This document shows positions 1-11,466 of a DNA stretch of 64,000 nucleotides, in pieces (within the stretch, counting starts at the first letter, position 1; each line of letters begins with the position of its first letter). The translations under genes were made by a program, and so were the position numbers. Location: contig QXEO01000170.1 of NCBI GenBank assembly GCA_007115705.1, positions 2,393,570 to 2,457,569 on the forward strand. Reading direction: 5' to 3'. Source of the DNA: Dactylis glomerata. Taxonomy: Eukaryota > Streptophyta > Magnoliopsida > Poales > Poaceae. Under the pieces are notes generated by a model. It had not been told where the DNA came from. It worked only from the letters and a program-made list of their open reading frames with translations, and did no database searches.

Positions 1-977
1 CCAGAAACTCCGTTCTGGCACCCTGTCGGGATGGGGATTTGGATGAGATCTTCATCACCATCATCACCGACGTCCCTCCATCGACCATCCATGATTCCCC
101 CATCCATGTGTGAGTAATTCCCCCGCTGTAGGTGAGGGGATGGTAGGGATTGGATGAGATTGTTCATGTAATTTGATATGAGATTGTTAGGGCATGGTGC
201 CTAGTATCTTTATTTAGTGCCTATGACATTGTTGCAACTTATTGTGCTTAATGCTTGTCACTTTGGGCCCGAGTGCCATGATTTCATATCTGAACTTGTT
301 ATTATTTATATGATGATACTTGTTGTTTATGGTCTTATCTACAAGTTGTAGACACATATTGTTGTCCGGAACCCGAGGCCCCAAAGTGACAGAAATTGGG
401 ATAACCGGAGGGGATGGCTACGATGTGAGGATCACATGTGTTCACCGTGTGTTAATGCTTTGCTCCGATACTTTATTAAAAGGAGTACCTTAATTACCAG
501 TAGTTTCCCTTGAGGCCCTGCTGCAACAGGCTGGTAGGACAAAAGATGTCGTGCAAGTTTCTCCTTGTGAGCACGTACGACTATATACGGAACACATGCC
601 TATGATTGTTAGTGCTAGGATGCTTTATCATTATTTATCTGCAATTGCCCATGTCTCATTGATTTCATGAATTATCTTATCCATGAAACATCTGTACATC
701 CAGCCCTATGCCTACAGTATTTGTTCCTACTGTTTACTATTGCTACTATTACCGTTGTTATTCTACTACTGCTGTTACTGTTTCACTACTATCACTACTA
801 TAAAACTGTTGCTACTGATAAACCACTGCGAGCAAGACTGTTTCCAGGTGCAGCTGAATTGACAACTCATGTGTTAAAGCTTACATATATTCTTTGGCTC
901 CCCTTGTGTCGAATCAATAAATTTGGGTGTTACTTCCCTCAAAGACTGTTGCGATCCCCTATACTTGTGGGTCATCA
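1..977 (+). repeat. 3' portion of a gypsy-type LTR (other family, start outside window)
   Basis: The sequence ends in the phrase CCCCTATACTTGTGGGTCATCA, a terminus very like the end of the element C LTR (CTATACTTGTGGGTCATCA at 35101-35119). No TGGCGCC primer site follows, so this is the outer end of a 3' LTR or a solo LTR. The body differs from the other LTRs in the window, so it is a separate family. The open frame at 667-1059 lies inside it and shows no protein features. The TSD cannot be tested because the other end is outside the window. Confidence 0.6.
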
Positions 978-1223
978 CATAACTATGTCTACATTGGTTC
1001 TCTCTCTCATCACTTATCATTTCCAAACAGGGCTGACCCATACATTTTGTGGGCGCTAGGGTAATATAACACTAAGGATCCTTGTTCATAGTGGCGGAGC
1101 TTTTCAAAGGCAAGGGGGGCCATGGCCCCCTACCCCTAGAAATGTACTAAAAGATATCTCTAATGTTTATGCTAAATTTTGGAATATAATTCAAAGTTTA
1201 AACATGTTTGGTGTTCTTGGACC
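978..1223. other. short host/TE remnant left of the nest
   Basis: No gene is seen. A segment from about 1088 (AGTGGCGGAGC followed by G-runs around GGCCATGGCCCCC) resembles the AGTGGCGGAGC terminus of the hAT MITE at 38560. It may be a broken relative, but its other end was not found. The last five bases, GGACC, are the left target-site copy for element A. The host sequence resumes at 35966. Confidence 0.4.
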
Positions 1224-2888
1224 TGATACGTCTCCAACGTATCTATAATTTTTGATGCTCCATGCTTGTTTTTACACCATTTGCCTACTGTTTCGTTACA
1301 CTTCGTGGCACTTTTATGCATTTTCCGGAACTAACCTATTAACAAGTCGCCACAGTGTCAGTTCCTGTTTTCTGCTATTTTTGTGTTTCAGAAGTGCTAC
1401 ACAGGAAATATTCCTGGAATTGGACGAAACAAGTTTCTGAAGTCTTATTTTTCCCGGAAGCATCCAGAGATCCGAAGAGGAGTTGAAGGGGGCCACGAGG
1501 GCCCCACACACCAAGGCAGCGCAGCCCAGCCCCTGGCCGTGCCCCCTATGTGTGAGGGTGCCTCGGGCCACCTCTGACGATGCCCCTTCGCCTATAAAGA
1601 CCCCCCGACGGAAAAAACCTAAGGACCCGATCACTTTTCCATAACACATCGCGATCCGCCGCCGCCGTCGACCCGAAGATCGGGAGGGTCCAGAAGCTCT
1701 TCCCGGCACCCTGCCGGAGAGGGGAATCGCCACTGGAGGTCTTCTTCATTGCCATGCTTGCCTCCAGAGTGATGAGTGAGTAGTCTACCTTGGACTATGG
1801 GTCCATAGCAGTAGCTAGATGGTTGTCTCCTCCACCATGTGCTTCATATTTAGATCTCATGAGCTGCCCTACATGATTGAGATCACCGTTATGTAATTCT
1901 ACATGTTTGGTTTGTTGGGATCCGATGAATATTAGTGTTATGATTGAGTTGCTATACTGAAATATATCTTATGTTATCTCTATGTTGTTTATGATCTTGC
2001 ATGCTCTCCGTTGTTAGTAGCTATCTTGGCCGAGTAGTTGCTAGTGACTCCAAGAGGGGGTATTTATGCTCGATAGTGGGTTCATGCCTCTATTTAACCT
2101 GGGGGAGTGACAGAAACCTCTAAGATTGTAGATGTAGTGTTGCTACTAGGGAGAAAATAACATTCATATGCTCAAGGGCATATGCTTTGTTTACATTACA
2201 CACTTTGCATAATGCAATTATCTGTTGTTCGCAACTTAATACTCATGGGGTGTTCGGATGATATCCCCGTGAGTGGATTATTAGTCATAGATGCAGTTGG
2301 ATGGTGGTCTATGTATTTTGTTGTAATGCCCAGAGTAAATCGCATAGTGATCTTCTTGACATATCACGTTTATCTTTATTCTATCAATTGCCCAACTGTA
2401 ATTTGTTTACCCAGCATGTGTTATTTATCTTATGGAGATACACCACGAGTAAACTGTGGACCCCGGTCCTATTTCCATCATATTGCTATCACATGTTTAC
2501 TTTACTCGCACTGTTTACTTTACTAGCATACTTTCACTGCTTTCCACTCGATACGCTCATACCCTTTGTTTCAAGCAAACCGGTGAGATTGACAACCTCA
2601 TCGCAAGTTGGGAACAAAGTATTTGGTTGTGTTGTGTGCAGGTTCCATGTTGCTGCTCGCAAAGCAAAGCTTGGACGGGGCGCCATATATAAATTGTCTG
2701 GAGCTGTCGCGAAGCTTGCAAGCATCACCTTCAGTCATTTGTCTCTCCTCTCCTAATCGACATACCTTGGTTTCTAACTGAGGGAAAACCTTGCTGTTGT
2801 ATTCATCACACCTTCCTCTTGGGGTTCCCAACGGGCTGGACATTCAACTAGGCACCAACTTTTTTCTAGCGTCATCAACCAGCAATCA
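1224..2888 (+). repeat. 5' LTR of element A
   Basis: It starts TGATACGTCTCCAACGTATC and ends CCAGCAATCA, 1,665 bp. It matches the 3' LTR assembled from 16733-17562 plus 35125-35960, and the LTRs of B and D, along its length. CCTATAAAGACCCC near 1590 is a TATA-like box in a GC-rich stretch and may be the LTR promoter. Open frames inside it recur in every LTR copy only because the copies are recent. Confidence 0.9.
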
Positions 2889-2898
2889 AGCTCTTTTC

Positions 2899-2916
2899 TG
2901 GCGCCGTTCCTGGGGA
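2899..2916 (+). other. primer binding site of element A (tRNA-Asp type, degenerate)
   Basis: TGGCGCCGTTCCTGGGGA lies 10 nt after the 5' LTR. It differs at two positions from the site at 19068, which matches the 3' end of plant tRNA-Asp as remembered. Confidence 0.75.
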
Positions 2917-3082
2917 GAAAGTAGAAGACTTCTGCGAGGGGAGTTTTTCGCACGCACATCCTTTACTTTGTTATTGTTTTGCTTTACTTTATTTATTTTA
3001 CCTGCATCGTTTTTTATCAAAAACCCAAAAAATTAGAATCCTTGGTAGTTGCTTTTATTTGTTTGCTTTTAGTTTTGCTGAA

Positions 3083-4466
3083 ATGGCTAATCCTGAAAAC
3101 ACCAAGCTGTGTGACTTTACTAGTATGAACAATAGTGATTTTATCTGCCCTCCTATTGCGCCACCTGCTCCTGCTGCAAACTTTTATGAGATTAAGCCTA
3201 CTTTATTGAACCTTGTTATGAAAGAGTAATTTTCTGGTGCTAGTACTGAAGATGCTGCAGCTCATCTCAACAATTTTGTTGAGCTATGTGAGATGCAAAA
3301 ATATAAGGATGTAGAAAGTGATATTATTAAGCTCAAGCTGTTTCCTTTTTCTTTGAGAGGAAAAGCTAAAGATTGGTTGCTGTCTTTGACTAAGAATAGT
3401 ATTGATTCATGGACTAAGTGTAAGGATGTTTTTATTGGTAGATACTATCCTCCTGCTAAAATTATATCTTTGTGTAGCAATATTATGAAGTTTAGTCAGT
3501 TTGATAATGAACATGTTGCTCAAACATGGGAAAGAATGAAATCTATGATAAAGAATTGCCCCACTCATGGACTGACTACTTGGATGATTGTCCAAACTTT
3601 TTATGCAGGACTGAATTTTTCTTCAAGGAACCTATTGGATTCAGCTGCTGGAGGAACTTTTATGTCCCTTACCTTGGGCGCCGCAACAAAGCTACTTGAC
3701 AACATGATGGTAAATTACTCCGAATGGCACACCGAAAGAGCTCCACAAGGTAAGAAGGTAAATTCTGTTGAGGAAACCTCTTCCTTGAGTGATAAGATTG
3801 ATACCATTATGGCCATGCTTGCTAATGATAGGACTCATGTTGATCCTAATAATGTTCCTTTAGCCTCTTTGGTTGCCCAAGAAGAGCATGTTGATGTGAA
3901 TTTCATTAGAAATAATAATTTTAACAACAATGCTTATAGGAACAATTTTGCTAGTAACAATTATAGGCCGTATCCTTCTAGTAATGGTTATGGTAACTCC
4001 TCCAACAACACTAGGGCCACGCCCTCCGAGCTTGAGGTAATGCTCAAGGACTTCATCGGTAAGCAAATTGCTTTTAACATGTCTGTTGAGGAAAAGTTAG
4101 GCAAAATTGATATTCTTGCTTCTAAAGTTGATAGCCTTGCTCATGATGTTGAACTTCTGAAATTAAAAGTGTTGCCTAATGATGTGAAAGAGAATAATGT
4201 TATTGCTACTACTAATGCTATCCAAGTTGGGATTGATGAAAATATTAGATTGTTAGCAGAATTGCATGCTAGATGGGAAAGAGAGGATGAGATTGCTAGG
4301 AATATGAAAGTTTGTACTATTACTACCTCTGATGATGTTGTTCCTAATGCTAGCAATCCTCTTACTTTGTTTGGTGTAGAGAAAACTCCCACTCCTTCTG
4401 TTAAAAAGCCTAAAATTGCCAAAACTTTTTCTCAAAAGAGTGCTGAAATTTTTCGGAGTGTAGGAG
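3083..4466 (+). pseudogene. gag part of element A gag-protease frame (nonsense mutation, split by B)
   Basis: Starts MANPENTKLCDF and aligns throughout with the intact product of element D (26916-28979). Codon 49 is TAA (3227-3229) where D has CAA, so the frame is broken early. From 3230 it stays open to 4466 and carries the gag core (KDWLLSLTKNSIDSW, AQTWERMKSM) and an Asn-rich stretch with no zinc knuckle. It is cut at 4466 by element B; the remainder resumes at 13138 (DDSSTSFNDFD). Gag would form the virus-like particle that packages element RNA. Inactive for two independent reasons. Confidence 0.85.
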
Positions 4467-4502
4467 TGATACGTCTCCAACGTATATATAATTTTTGATG
4501 CT
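4467..4502 (+). repeat. first 36 bp of element B 5' LTR
   Basis: Matches LTR positions 1-36 (TGATACGTCTCCAACGTATA...GATGCT) and then switches abruptly to inverted LTR sequence. The rest of this LTR resumes at 6131, at LTR position 46. Confidence 0.85.
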
Positions 4503-6130
4503 TGATTGCCTAGTTGACAGTCGGTCCTTGTGTGTGGTGAATGACCAGCCCGTTGGGAACCCCAAGAGGAAGGTGTGATGAGTATAGCAGCTGGTTTTCC
4601 CTCAGTTAAGAAACCAAGGTTTATCGTTCTTGGAGAGGAGAGACAAACGACTGAAGGTGATGCAGACTGGCTTAATAGCACTCCAACAAGGGCACCGTTT
4701 AACGATACTTGTTGACTCGTCTTCGGCCAGTAGCAACGCGGAACCTGCACACAACACAACCAAGTACTTTGTTCCCAACTTGCGATGAGGTTGTCAATCT
4801 CACCGGTTTGCTTGAAACAGAGGTTATGAGTGTATCAAGTGGAAAACAATAGAGTATGCGAGTAAAGTAAACAGTGCAAGTAAAGTAAACAGGTGATAGC
4901 AATATGATGGAAATAGGACCGGGGTCCACAGTTCACTAGTGGTGTCTCTCCATAAGATAAATAACACATGCTGGGTAAACAAATTACAGTTGGGCAATTG
5001 ATAGAATAAAGATAAACGTGATATGTCAAGAAGATCACTATGAGATTTACTCCGGGCATTAGAACAAAATACATAGACCGCCATCCAACTGGATCTATGA
5101 CTAATAATCCACTTGTGGCGAATCAATCCGAGAACTCCACAAGTATTAAGTTGCGAACAACAGATAATTGCATTAAGCAAAGTGTGTAATGTAAACAAAG
5201 CATATGCCCTTGAGCATATGAATGTTGTTTTCTCCCTAGTAGCAATAGCACATCTACAACCTTAGAGGTTTTTGTCACCCCCCCCAGGTTAAATAGAGGC
5301 ATGAACCCACTATCGAGCATAAATACCCCCTCTTGGAGTCACTAGCAACTACTCGGCCAAGATAGCTACTAACAACGGAGAGCATGCAAGATCATAAACA
5401 ACATAGAGATAACAAAAGATATAATTCAGTACAGCAACTTAATCATAACACCAATATTCATCGGATCCCAACAAACCAAACATGTATAATTACATAACGG
5501 TGATCTCAATCATGTAAGGCAGCTCATGAGATCTAAACATGAAGCACATGGTGGAGAAGACAACCATCTAGATACTGCTATGGACCCATAGTCCAAGGTA
5601 GACTACTCACTCATCGCTCCGGAGGCAAGCATGGCGATGAAGAAGACCTCCGGTGGCGATTCCCCTCTCCGACAGGGTGCCAGGAAGAGCTTCTGGACCC
5701 TCCCAATCTTTGGGTCGATGGCGGCAGCGGATCGCGATGTGTTCTGGAAAATTGATCGGGTACTTAGGTTTTTCTAGTCGGGGGGTCTTTATAGGCGAAG
5801 GGGCGATGTCAGAGGTGGCCCCAGGCCTCCTCACGCCAGGGCGGCGCGGCCAGGGGCTGGGCTGCGCCAGCCCTGCGTGAGGGCGGCCTGTGGCCCCTCT
5901 CCTTCTTCTCTTCGGATGACTGGAAGCTCCCGGACAAAATAAGACTTCAGGAACTTGTTTCGTCCAATTCCAAGAATATTTCTTGTGTATCACTTCTGAA
6001 ACACAAAAAACAACAGAAAACAGGGAACTGGAACTGTGGCGACTTGTTAGCAGGTTAGTTCCGGAAAATGCATAAAAGTGCCACGAAGTGTAACGAAACA
6101 GTAGGCAAATGGTGTAAAAACAAGCATGGA
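4503..6130 (-). repeat. inverted LTR (probable solo LTR) inserted in the 5' LTR of B
   Basis: On the minus strand this is a full-length A/D-type LTR lacking only its first 35 bp. It begins TGATTGCCTAGTTGAC on the plus strand, so its outer end keeps the TG terminus. It resembles the LTR of D more than that of B in places (the extra TCCTTGTG..GTGGTGA segment near the end), and its GC-rich centre differs from both. ATGCT at 4498-4502 is the expected left TSD. The right TSD is missing, apparently lost with the LTR tip. With 6131-7753 it forms a long imperfect palindrome. Confidence 0.75.
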
Positions 6131-7753
6131 TTTTTACACCATTTGCCTAATGTTTCGTTACACTTCTTGGCACTTTTATGCATTTTCCGGAACTAACCTA
6201 CTAACAAGTCGCCACAGTGCCAGTTCCCTGTTATCTGCTGTTTTTGTGTTTCAGACGTGCTACACAGGAAATATTCTCGGAATTGGACGAAACAAGTTCC
6301 TGAAGTTTTATTTTCCCCGGAAGCTTCCAGAGATCCAAAGAGGAGTTGGAGGGGGGCCACGAGGGCACCACACACTAGGGCGGCGCGGCCATGTCCCTTG
6401 CCGCGCCCCCTATGTGTGAGGGTGCCTCGGTCCACCTCTGACGCTGCCCCTTCACCTATAAAGACCCCCCGACGGAAAAAACCTAAGGACCCGATCACTT
6501 TTCCAGAACACATCACGATCCGCCGCCGCCGTCGACCCGAATATCGGGAGGGTCCAGAAGCTCTTCCCGACACCCTGTCGGAGAGGGGAATCGCCACCGA
6601 AGGTCTTCTTCATCGCCATGCTTGCCTCCGGAGCGATGAGTGAGTAGTCTACCTTGGACTACGGGTCCATAGCAGTAGCTAGATGGTTGTCTCCTCCACC
6701 ATGTGCTTCATGTTTAGATCTCATGAGCTGCCCTACATGATTGAGATCACCGTTATGTAATTCTACATGTTTGGTTTGTTGGGATCCGATGAATATTAGT
6801 GTTATGATTGAGTTGCTATACTGAAATATATCTTATGTTATCTCTATGTTGTTTATGATCTTGCATGCTCTCCGTTGTTAGTAGCTATCTTGGCCGAGTA
6901 GTTGGTAGTGACTCCAAGAGGGGGTATTTATGCTCGATAGTGGGTTCATGCCTCTATTTAACCTGGGAGAGTGACAGAAACCTCTAAGGTTGTAGATGTG
7001 TTGTTGCTACTAGGGAGAAAACAACATTCATATGCTCAAGGGCGTATGCTTTGTTTACATTACATACTTTGCTTAATACAATTATCTGTTGTTCACAACC
7101 TAATACTCATGGGTTGTTCGGATGATATCCCCGGGAGTGGATTATTAGTCATAGATGCAGTTGGATGGCGGTCTATGTATTTTGTTGTAATGCCCAAAGT
7201 AAATCGCATAGTGATCTTCTTGACATATCACGTTTATCTTTATTCTATCAATTGCCCAACTGTAATTTGTTTACCCAGCATGTGTTATTTATCTTATGGA
7301 GAGACACCACTAGTGAACTGTGGACCCCAGTCCTATTTCCATCATATTGCTATCACCTGTTTACTTTACTCGCACTGTTTACTTTACTCGCATACTTTCA
7401 CTGTTTTCCACTTGATACGCTCATACCCTTTGTTTCAAGCAAACCGGTGAGATTGACAACCTCATCGCAAGTTGGGAACAAAGTATTTGGTTGTGTTGTG
7501 TGCAGGTTCCATATTGCTGCTCGCAAAGCAAAGCTTGGACGAGGCGCCATATATAAATTGTCCGGAGCTGTCGCGTAGCTTGCAAGCATCACCTTCAGTC
7601 GTTTGTCTCTCCTCTCCTGATCGATAAACCTTGGTTTCTTAACTGAGGGAAAACCTTGCTGCTGTATTCATCACACCTTCCTCTTGGGGTTCCCAACGGG
7701 CTGGTCATTCAACTAGGCACCAACTCTTTTCTGGCGCCATCTACCAGCAATCA
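6131..7753 (+). repeat. remainder of element B 5' LTR
   Basis: Continues from LTR position 46 (TTTTTACACCATTTGCC) to the CCAGCAATCA end. It pairs with 11467-13132 as 5' and 3' LTRs, with a few percent divergence by eye. Confidence 0.85.
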
Positions 7754-7763
7754 AGCTCTTTTC

Positions 7764-7781
7764 TGGCGCCGTTTCCAGGGA
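7764..7781 (+). other. primer binding site of element B (degenerate tRNA-Asp type)
   Basis: TGGCGCCGTTTCCAGGGA lies 10 nt after the LTR end, in the same position as in A, C and D. Confidence 0.65.
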
Positions 7782-7941
7782 GGAAGTAGAAGACTTCTGC
7801 GAGGGGAGTTTTTCGCACGCACATCCTTTACTTTGTTATTGTTTTGCTTTACTTTATTTATTTTACCTGCATCGTTTTTTTATCAAAAACCCAAAAAAAT
7901 TAGAATCCTTGGTAGTTGTTATTTCTTTACTTTAGTTCATC

Positions 7942-8571
7942 ATGTTGTTCCCTAAGTATGTTTTGGAGGACCTCTCAGTAGGTAGTGGTTCAATTATTGG
8001 GAAATATAACATTGAGGAGTTCTTTAATCACATTAGTATGCATAAAGAAGTTGAGGAAAAGTCTTTGGTTGAGCTAGCTCCTTGTATTGAAGTTGCTTCT
8101 GCTTATTTAATTCACATGTTGGAAGCTAGGTTTGCTAGTCTTAATCCTTTTATTCAAAACATGTTCCTTATGCTTCATGAAATTGAAGATCCTGAAAAGA
8201 AAACCTTTATCTTGGAAACTTTGCGCTTAGAATTCAAAGACGTTGCTATTGAATCTAAGAAAGTTCTTAAGCGTTTTAATAAACTTGGTTCACCTATAAA
8301 GGTTATTAGTACAAACAATGATGGAACCGAAATACCTATACCTAGCAAGCTCTTGGGATTGTATGAAGCTTTCGAAAATAATTTTAACTGGATCTGTCCT
8401 GAGAATCTTTTTAGTGATTTGAGTGAACCAAAGCGTGATCACAGAGGGTCTTCAAAAACTTATGCGGATGAAATACAATGCCTTATTGACAAGACCTCTG
8501 CAGTTGATCTTAATGCTTCTTCTAGAAAATACTTGATTCACAATTTTCTGCGCCTAGCTCAAAGGCGTTAA
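7942..8571 (+). CDS. unknown 209-aa protein replacing gag-protease in element B
   Basis: No family is recognised. The product starts MLFPKYVLEDLS and ends FLRLAQRR. It looks globular and partly helical, rich in Leu, Ile, Glu and Lys, with a Cys-poor body and no zinc knuckle, D-[ST]-G protease site, RT motif, signal peptide or membrane segment. The leader upstream (AAAAATTAGAATCCTTGGTAG) and the noncoding DNA downstream match A and D almost base for base, while the coding part shows no resemblance to gag-protease. The 3' junction falls at TTGATTC.CAATTTTCTGCGCC, which in A is the stop region of protease and in B is read in another frame. The frame is fully open, so it is either recent or was maintained. 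A captured host fragment or an ORF of another element are both possible. Confidence 0.55.
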   Translation: MLFPKYVLEDLSVGSGSIIGKYNIEEFFNHISMHKEVEEKSLVELAPCIEVASAYLIHMLEARFASLNPFIQNMFLMLHEIEDPEKKTFILETLRLEFKDVAIESKKVLKRFNKLGSPIKVISTNNDGTEIPIPSKLLGLYEAFENNFNWICPENLFSDLSEPKRDHRGSSKTYADEIQCLIDKTSAVDLNASSRKYLIHNFLRLAQRR

Positions 8572-11466
8572 AGAAAAGCACTCTTGGAAGATAACCCAAT
8601 ATTTTATTTTCAGTACCTTTTTCTTTTATTTGAGTCTTGGAAGTCATTACTACTGTAATGACCTCTCCTTATCCTTTTTATTTTATTGTTGTGCCAAGAG
8701 AAGCCTCTAATTTGACTGAGGTAGAGATTTGGGGATGTTGCTGTCCTGAAACTGTTTTCGGTGCCGCACCGTAAAAATTCATATAAATTCTCTGTATATC
8801 TTTTGGACCTGCTATTTCTTGTGCATATGCCCCAGGTTATATCCAAACTTTCATTAGTTGAACACTTTTTGATTTGAGCAACAGAAAACCCCTCAAAAAT
8901 TCGACCTTTGTCAGCTGTTCTGTTTTGACAGATTTCTGCCAATATTTGTGTTTGCCGCATTATCGCTTTCTTTTGAGTTGTTTCGATCACGGAATTTTTG
9001 GGGAAGTTGCTACAGTAGTATATGCTATATATGTGGTGGTTTTAGGTTGAAACCTGAAGTAAAAAGAGGTTGATTATATGTTATGCTACACTAATGTTGC
9101 TAATAGATTTGTGTTTAGTTTTGTATGAAGGAAGTTTTCAAGTGTAGGGATTGGAGGATGATGAGATGAGTTGAAGAATGGACAAAAGCTCAAGCTTGGG
9201 GATGCCCATGCATCACCCCAAGAAATATCCAAGAAGTACAAGCGTCAAAGCTTGGGGATGCCCCCGAGGCACCCCTTCTTCATCGGCAAAAATCAGGTCA
9301 CGTTTCAAGACACTATATTTTTATTGCTTCATGCACTATGTGTTTTTCTTGGAGCATCGATTGTTTTAGTTTTCTTTATTAGTTTAGTTTTTTTGCTGCA
9401 ATAAATGGTTGGACCCCAACAAATTTCTTTTGGAGAAGTTCTCTTGCTTTTCATTTGCCAAGAACGCTCCAGTTTTCACTCTTATCAAAAACCGAGTGTT
9501 CTTCTTTTTCTGCTACTGCTTTTGTTTTTGTTTTTGCCTTGATTTGCGTTTAGATCTTCTTATATTTATTCATCAAGGTGTATTTTTGCCTCTGATCTTT
9601 ATTGGTTTTCATCAAAAGAGGTGTTTTCAAAAAGTTTGAATGGTGTTGGAAAAGAGAAAAAGCTTTATGCAAAAAAGTGGTACAAGAAGGAGCTTATATA
9701 GACTGCGGCTTAGGCTTTTTCATGTCATGCTTGATGTCTTTTTGATAGTATGCTTAGTGGTTTTGCTGTAGCATGACTTGTCTCAAATAACTGAGATTGC
9801 TTACTGAGCCTTTGAAAAAATCATGCGTTGTTTTTAGTGTTTGGAAGCATTATTTTGGTTTTCTCCTTGATGCTTTATTTGGGTTGACTTGGCGCATGCT
9901 CACACATGTTAGACTCATACAAAGTCAGCAATAGCCTCTATGATCATTTAGTTTTTGACTTTTGATGCCATCTTATGCTTCTTTTAATGTCGCTTTGTCG
10001 CTTTGCATGATTATGGCCATTATTGCTCTCTTAGTTGGTCGCTCCTAGTCTTTTGCTAGCCCTCGCCTTGTACTGAGTATGAGCTCTACTCGTGTATCCA
10101 ACTCCTAAAAACCAAGTTTGCCAAAGTGTCCACCATACATACCTACTAGCAATTTGCTATTCCAAGTAAATTTGACTTGCTTTTATTTTCTCTTCAAATT
10201 AAACTCTTACCAGTGTTATGCGAAAATTGGTCAGTAAAGCTCTCACGAACCGGAAGGCACACTTTACTTTTTCCTGTTCTTAAAAATTTGACATTGTGGT
10301 CTCTTATGTTGAGTTGTTATGCTTGCAAGTCGTAAGTTGGATACTAGCCCAACCATGCTGTCATAGGGCAAGCTTTCAACATTGCACTACTTATTTGAGT
10401 TGATATCGTGATCTTTTGTTTATGGATGCCCGCGGTGTGAAATGAATTGGGAATCTTGTGGGGATCATGGAGTTTGTTTATGTGTTAGGGAAACGCCTGG
10501 GCCGCCAATCTAAGCCATGCATAATTCATGGTGGAAATTTGCAGCATACCCATAGTGGATATTCGACGACGCATCTCAAAATAAAAAGCTATACAATTGG
10601 TAAATAAAAGAGATGTCGAGGTGTTCATTGTCTGCTTGTCCTGTCATTTTGATGTGGGCTTGTTCCATGTCATCGGGCACGGAGGTACCCCATTGGTGGT
10701 TCTCGATGATACACATATACTTACAATGACAAGAGCCTTGCTTGGGACTCTAAGTTGAGTAGCATGAGGTTTGGGTACTCGTATTCACGGGACACGAGGT
10801 TTTCAACTTATGATTTGTTAAGCATATGCATCATAATTGTTCTCGCATTAACTCTAACCATTCAAGATGCTTATGATGGGGGCAATGAGAGCTCAGAGCC
10901 GGTAAGTAACATAATTTTTTAAGGTTATAAAACTTGCAATCATTGCTTCCCTCCGCGAAGGGCCTTTCTTTTACTTTCACGTTGAGTCACCACCTTCTAT
11001 CTTTATACACCATTAAGAGAGCATAGTTGTCATTCTTAGTATAATGTGCATTGTCCCAAAGTTTTCATTGATTGATTCATATTGTTGGTTTCACTTGTTC
11101 TTAAATTATTTGTATCTAGTCGCCCTCTTAAACTTGAAGGTGTCCTATGCATTGTTTTGCTCTCTATGAAGGACAAGCTGAAAACCATTTGTATGTTTTT
11201 CCTTATGATTTGAACACATGTTTGACTTTCATTGTTTCATTTTCATGATCTTTTGTTTGTGTTCATTTGCATGTTTATAACATGGTTGCTAAGTTTTTAT
11301 TGTCAAGATTATATCTTTCATGCCCATGTTTTAAGTTCTTTTGATCCCAGCTCACAAATGCTTACATATATGATCAAGATTGTGTAGGTGCATGTCACCT
11401 CAAAAATTATTCTTTTATTATCACTTACCTACTCGAGGACGAGCAGGAGTTAAGCTTGGGGATGCT
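8572..11466 (+). other. 3' noncoding region of element B
   Basis: 2.9 kb without a credible frame, collinear with 13800-16732 of A and, apart from one block, with 24334-26915 of D. It holds two AAGCTTGGGGATGCCC motifs (9192-9207 and 9248-9263) and ends in the polypurine tract AAGCTTGGGGATGC beside the 3' LTR. GAGGACGAGCAGGAG precedes the tract. Confidence 0.8.

Noticed and set aside
2182..2756. Repeated open frames in the LTRs (for example 2182-2526, 6971-7450, 12350-12829, 35179-35646) that look like a conserved Leu/Tyr/Cys-rich protein
   Set aside because: They recur because the LTR copies are recent duplicates. Frames on three readings are open and none has a domain, and the conservation equals that of the whole LTR.
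9171..9404. Short frames around the AAGCTTGGGGATGCC motifs, also at 14432-14644 and 25984-26280
   Set aside because: They appear in all copies of the element noncoding region and shift frame between copies; better explained as PPT-like repeats.
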